From CAXBMB01 sp052078155 (GTDB lineage: Bacteria > Pseudomonadota > Alphaproteobacteria > Kiloniellales > DSM-21159): DNA of 64,000 nucleotides. This document shows positions 60,705 through 64,000 of this stretch, piece by piece. The position numbers were made by a program, and so were the translations under genes. Each line of letters starts with the position of its first letter. Position 1 is the stretch's first letter. Under the pieces are notes generated by a model. The model had not been told where the DNA came from and ran no database searches. It was given only the letters and a program-made list of their open reading frames with translations. The DNA lies in contig JBQJBP010000005.1 in NCBI GenBank assembly GCA_052078155.1, positions 93,507 through 157,506 on the forward strand, given 5' to 3'.

Positions 60705-60714
60705 CTAACGTTAG
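60705..60714. promoter_or_regulatory. Palindrome upstream of the first RTX gene
   Basis: CTAACGTTAG, a perfect 10-bp palindrome, lies 75 bp before the ATG at 60790, where a regulator or the promoter would be. AAAGGTAA follows near 60775 as the ribosome-binding site. Confidence 0.35.
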
Positions 60715-60789
60715 CTCGTCAAAATTTTCTACCTTAAGTAAAAATACACTAGGCTCAATCTGCCTATAAGTAGAAAAAGGTAACGCATC

Positions 60790-62181
60790 ATGACCTTCAT
60801 CATCGGCGACACCGGCCCAACAAGCGACAGCACCAGCGATTACCCTTATTCCGCAGTCGTCTACATCACGGCAACCTTCGCAGACGGCAGTACTTCAACC
60901 GGCACAGGGCTTATTGTCGACGACAACAATGTTCTGACCGCCTCCAGCCTGCTGATGCCGGATGGCACCTCTGACAGTCGGGCAACCTCGGTGACCATCA
61001 CACCCGGGTTAGATGGCACCAAGGCCCCCTTCGGCAGCTACACCACCTCGTCTTTCTATGCCAACTTCTGGGATGAGAACGGCGACCGCACCCTGGATAA
61101 TGATGAAGCGCTCAACGACTACGCTGTGGTTGGTTTTGATCAGAAGATCACCAGCAAAGGCGGCGCAACAACCACCGGCAGCATCGAAGTAGCCTCCACG
61201 CAAGAGGCAGGCGGCTTCAACATCACTGGCTACTCCGACAACTACATCAACAACGGCCCTCGGATGACCAGTGACTATGGGTACGCCTCTTTTACCGGCG
61301 AAGGGCGCTTTTCGGTCTTTGGCAGCGGTGTTGGCACCAACACAACACCCGGTGAATTTGAGCTGGATGCCAGCATGATCGGCTCGCCGCTTTGGTACTA
61401 CAACAACGGCACCCCCTACACCTATGGCCTGGTGTCCTACGTCAGTGACAGTGGCACGGGCTATGGGCCCAACTACAGCGGCGACACCTATGACCAGATC
61501 ATGAGTGTGATGAATGATCACAAGCTGCTGCTGGCTGACAACGACGACTACACCGGCACGTCCAGCGCAGACACCAAGGAAAGCGGTGACGGCTATGACA
61601 CCCTGCGCGGGGAAGCCGGCAACGACTACCTGCAGGGCAATCAGGATTCAGACCTGCTCTATGGCGGGAACGACGACGATACCCTGCGCGGTGGCCAGGG
61701 CGATGACACCCTGCATGGAGATGCCGGCGAAGACAGCCTCTATGGCGACATCGGGTCCGACAAGATCTATGGCGGCGACGGCGACGACTTCATCAACGGT
61801 GGCCGCATCTCTTCTTACGAAGGCAACGACAGCGACACCATCTACGGCGGGGCCGGGAACGACTTCCTGCAGGCCAACCTGGCCGATGACCGGGCCTACG
61901 GCGATGACGGGGAAGACACCGTACGCGGCGGTGGCGGCAATGACTCCCTGTGGGGCGGCAACGACAACGACCTGCTCTACGGCGACAAAGGCAGCGACAA
62001 AATCTGGGGCGGAGACGGCACGGATACCGCCCGCTTCCAGGGCAACATGGCTGACTACTTCATCGATGACATCGGCAGTGACAACTACACCGTCACGCAC
62101 ATTGCCGGCGTCTATGGAGAAGACACGGTATACGGCGATGTTGAAGTCCTGCAGTTCGACGACGGAACCATGGGCATCTGA
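60790..62181 (+). CDS. RTX protein with degenerate trypsin-like N-terminal domain, copy 1
   Basis: A 463-residue protein. Residues 20-245 have the layout of a trypsin/V8-like protease: GTGLIVDDNNVLTAS, NDYAVVGFDQ with the Asp110 position, and MIGSPLWYYNNGTPYTYGLVSY. The catalytic His is Ser53 and the nucleophile Ser is Ile197, so it should be inactive. Residues 265-430 are calcium-binding RTX nonapeptides (GGNDDDTL, GGQGDDTL, GGDGDDFI). The end VEVLQFDDGTMGI is typical of type I secretion substrates, and there is no signal peptide. It is probably secreted as a binding or surface protein. The secretion ABC genes are not in the window. Confidence 0.88.
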   Translation: MTFIIGDTGPTSDSTSDYPYSAVVYITATFADGSTSTGTGLIVDDNNVLTASSLLMPDGTSDSRATSVTITPGLDGTKAPFGSYTTSSFYANFWDENGDRTLDNDEALNDYAVVGFDQKITSKGGATTTGSIEVASTQEAGGFNITGYSDNYINNGPRMTSDYGYASFTGEGRFSVFGSGVGTNTTPGEFELDASMIGSPLWYYNNGTPYTYGLVSYVSDSGTGYGPNYSGDTYDQIMSVMNDHKLLLADNDDYTGTSSADTKESGDGYDTLRGEAGNDYLQGNQDSDLLYGGNDDDTLRGGQGDDTLHGDAGEDSLYGDIGSDKIYGGDGDDFINGGRISSYEGNDSDTIYGGAGNDFLQANLADDRAYGDDGEDTVRGGGGNDSLWGGNDNDLLYGDKGSDKIWGGDGTDTARFQGNMADYFIDDIGSDNYTVTHIAGVYGEDTVYGDVEVLQFDDGTMGI

Positions 62182-62280
62182 TGCAACGACCAGAAAGGGC
62201 CGCGCCCCGGCCCTTTCCCCTACCTCCCTGCTTTGGCCTCCTGGGGTCATTCCCTGGGGTCATCGCCAGGGGGGGCTTCT
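61565..62280 (+). repeat. 716-bp block duplicated in tandem, unit 1
   Basis: Identical, as read, to 63285-64000 (offset 1720 bp). It covers the RTX half of the first RTX gene, its stop codon, terminator and about 100 bp of 3' flank. Unit 2 runs to the window edge, so the true length may be greater. Confidence 0.9.
62193..62217 (+). terminator. Hairpin after the first RTX gene
   Basis: GAAAGGGCC (62193-62201) pairs with GGCCCTTTC (62209-62217) around a short loop, 12 bp after the stop. Pyrimidine-rich sequence follows, but the T-run is weak. The same hairpin is at 63913-63937. Confidence 0.6.
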
Positions 62281-62509
62281 CTCCCGATGAGGCCAAGCGA
62301 CCTTCGCCAGAAGCCTCACCCGCAAAACCTACAAAACCGGCCCAAGAAGAGCCCAATAAAAACTGGCTGTGACCCCGGATGCTCCTGCCGATGCAGGCGC
62401 CGGTAACTCACCCAGGTCCTCGCCGATCTGGTCCTTTCACCACTTCGCCCCCAGTGAAACGGAAGCCAAACAGGGGCCCAATTCGAAAACCTAAGAAGGC
62501 ACCAGAGCA

Positions 62510-63901
62510 ATGACTTTTATCATCGGTGACACAGGCCCGACGGGCGACAGCACTTCCGACTATCCCTACTCATCTGTTGTCTATGTAACGGCCACCTTTT
62601 CAAGCGGTCAGGTTCTGACCGGCACAGGCTTGATTGCCAACGAAAACAACGTCGTGACGGCCTCCCATCTGGTCTACAACGATCTCTATGGCGGTCGCGC
62701 GGAATCCGTGACCATCACCGCCGGACTTGACGGGACAAAGGCTCCCTTCGGCAGCTACACCACCTCCTCCTTCTACGCCAATCCCTGGGATGAAAACGGC
62801 AGCCACGATGTCGACAGCACCAGTGAAGCCTCCAACGACTTTGCCGTCCTGGGCTTTGATCAGAAGATCACCAGCAAAGGCGGGGCAACCACGGCTGGAA
62901 CCGTCGAAATCAGCGCGGGCGGCAGTGACGGGGACTATTACCTGACCGGTTACTCGGACAACTACGAAGACAACGGTCCGCGGATGACCAACGACTATGG
63001 TTACCTCGGGTTCCCCGGTAGCAACATCGTTACCTTTGGCAACGGTGTCGGCACCAACACAACAGCCGGTGAATTCGAAGCTGATTCCTCCATGGCCGGG
63101 TCTCCCTTCTGGACCTACATCAACGGCACCCCCTATGCACACGGGCTGGTGTCCTACGTTGGCGACAGTGGCACGGGTTATGGACCGGCGTTCACTGGCG
63201 ATAACTTCGAAACCATCAACAGTGTGATGAACGACCACACCACCTTCCTGTTGGCTGACAACGACGATTACACCGGCACGTCCGGCGCAGACACCAAGGA
63301 AAGCGGTGACGGCTATGACACCCTGCGCGGGGAAGCCGGCAACGACTACCTGCAGGGCAATCAGGATTCAGACCTGCTCTATGGCGGGAACGACGACGAT
63401 ACCCTGCGCGGTGGCCAGGGCGATGACACCCTGCATGGAGATGCCGGCGAAGACAGCCTCTATGGCGACATCGGGTCCGACAAGATCTATGGCGGCGACG
63501 GCGACGACTTCATCAACGGTGGCCGCATCTCTTCTTACGAAGGCAACGACAGCGACACCATCTACGGCGGGGCCGGGAACGACTTCCTGCAGGCCAACCT
63601 GGCCGATGACCGGGCCTACGGCGATGACGGGGAAGACACCGTACGCGGCGGTGGCGGCAATGACTCCCTGTGGGGCGGCAACGACAACGACCTGCTCTAC
63701 GGCGACAAAGGCAGCGACAAAATCTGGGGCGGAGACGGCACGGATACCGCCCGCTTCCAGGGCAACATGGCTGACTACTTCATCGATGACATCGGCAGTG
63801 ACAACTACACCGTCACGCACATTGCCGGCGTCTATGGAGAAGACACGGTATACGGCGATGTTGAAGTCCTGCAGTTCGACGACGGAACCATGGGCATCTG
63901 A
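62510..63901 (+). CDS. RTX protein with degenerate trypsin-like N-terminal domain, copy 2
   Basis: A 463-residue tandem paralogue of the preceding gene. The N-terminal protease-like domain keeps the catalytic His53 (VVTASHLV) and Asp110 (NDFAVLGF), but the nucleophile position is Ala196 in SSMAGSPFW, so it too is probably inactive. The RTX half, from about residue 260 to the end, is identical to copy 1, while the N-terminal halves differ at roughly a third of positions. It starts 328 bp after copy 1 with its own leader. It presumably has the same secretion route but a different binding specificity. Confidence 0.88.
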   Translation: MTFIIGDTGPTGDSTSDYPYSSVVYVTATFSSGQVLTGTGLIANENNVVTASHLVYNDLYGGRAESVTITAGLDGTKAPFGSYTTSSFYANPWDENGSHDVDSTSEASNDFAVLGFDQKITSKGGATTAGTVEISAGGSDGDYYLTGYSDNYEDNGPRMTNDYGYLGFPGSNIVTFGNGVGTNTTAGEFEADSSMAGSPFWTYINGTPYAHGLVSYVGDSGTGYGPAFTGDNFETINSVMNDHTTFLLADNDDYTGTSGADTKESGDGYDTLRGEAGNDYLQGNQDSDLLYGGNDDDTLRGGQGDDTLHGDAGEDSLYGDIGSDKIYGGDGDDFINGGRISSYEGNDSDTIYGGAGNDFLQANLADDRAYGDDGEDTVRGGGGNDSLWGGNDNDLLYGDKGSDKIWGGDGTDTARFQGNMADYFIDDIGSDNYTVTHIAGVYGEDTVYGDVEVLQFDDGTMGI

Positions 63902-64000
63902 TGCAACGACCAGAAAGGGCCGCGCCCCGGCCCTTTCCCCTACCTCCCTGCTTTGGCCTCCTGGGGTCATTCCCTGGGGTCATCGCCAGGGGGGGCTTCT
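63285..64000 (+). repeat. 716-bp block duplicated in tandem, unit 2
   Basis: Matches 61565-62280 without a noticed difference, up to the end of the window. The sequence just before the block (63250-63284) already shows scattered differences, which marks the boundary. Confidence 0.9.
63913..63937 (+). terminator. Hairpin after the second RTX gene
   Basis: The same GAAAGGGCC/GGCCCTTTC hairpin as at 62193-62217, part of the duplicated block. Confidence 0.6.

Larger units (their letters stand above)
59612..60789. other. Long AT-rich intergenic region upstream of the RTX genes
   Basis: 1178 bp without a convincing gene, strongly AT-rich from 60120 to 60600. It contains the hairpin at 59953-59987 and the palindrome CTAACGTTAG at 60705-60714, about 75 bp before the RTX start. 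It likely carries complex regulation of the RTX genes. Confidence 0.5.

Overview
The window is 64 kb of GC-rich chromosome from an alphaproteobacterium, most likely a marine or salt-adapted member of the Rhodospirillales or a close relative. The signs are an F1-ATPase zeta inhibitor (DUF1476), two PAS_5-type proteins, a fused MrpAB Na+/H+ antiporter operon, a DivJ/PleC-like soluble histidine kinase, methyl-accepting chemotaxis proteins and a DMSP-lyase-like cupin. No rRNA, tRNA, CRISPR array, insertion sequence or prophage was seen. Genes are mostly single or in pairs, separated by unusually long spacers.

Layout. 1-7.4 kb: end of an unknown gene, PAS_5 protein, orphan thiamine-diphosphate enzyme, periplasmic COG3915-like protein, MCP with a secreted Cache-like partner, ATPase zeta. 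7.6-16 kb: NRDE/TANGO2 protein, M24 peptidase homologue with altered metal ligands, MarR-DUF2000 pair, second PAS_5 protein, PhyH oxygenase, ParB-like mini-protein, RluE-type pseudouridine synthase, SRAP/YedK. 16-23.3 kb: class Ia ribonucleotide reductase nrdA-nrdB without an ATP cone, LysR regulator divergent from an SHMT-like PLP enzyme, zinc-ribbon protein. 23.6-29.7 kb: mrpA/B-C-D-E-F-G operon. 30-45.3 kb: small membrane protein, GDYXXLXY-DUF2157 pair, orphan molybdenum hydroxylase large subunit, CysQ, two GNATs, two solute-binding-like proteins, IPNS-like oxygenase, DMSP-lyase-like cupin, sulfatase, and a two-gene Aer-like receptor (PAS protein plus soluble MCP). 45.6-59.6 kb: unknown Cys-motif protein, second PhyH, ParA-like ATPase, Sua5/TsaC, D-2-hydroxyacid dehydrogenase, PAS histidine kinase, 600-residue acyl-CoA dehydrogenase, HicB-like protein with a long acidic proline-rich tail, acyltransferase-3, TPR protein. 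60.8-64 kb: two tandem RTX proteins with trypsin-like but catalytically defective N-terminal domains.

The most striking structure is not a gene. A family of about 130-bp dispersed elements, eight nearly complete and several broken, is scattered between genes. Each has inverted ends (AGAG..GGTTTA / TAAACC..CTCT) and internal hairpins. Stem sequences change on both arms between copies, so base pairing appears to be conserved. In four places the TAG stop codon of a neighbouring gene lies inside the element's terminal CTAGAG. The second striking structure is a 716-bp block, identical as read by eye, that covers the RTX halves and 3' flanks of the two tandem RTX genes while their N-terminal halves have clearly diverged. 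This suggests gene conversion or recent unequal exchange.
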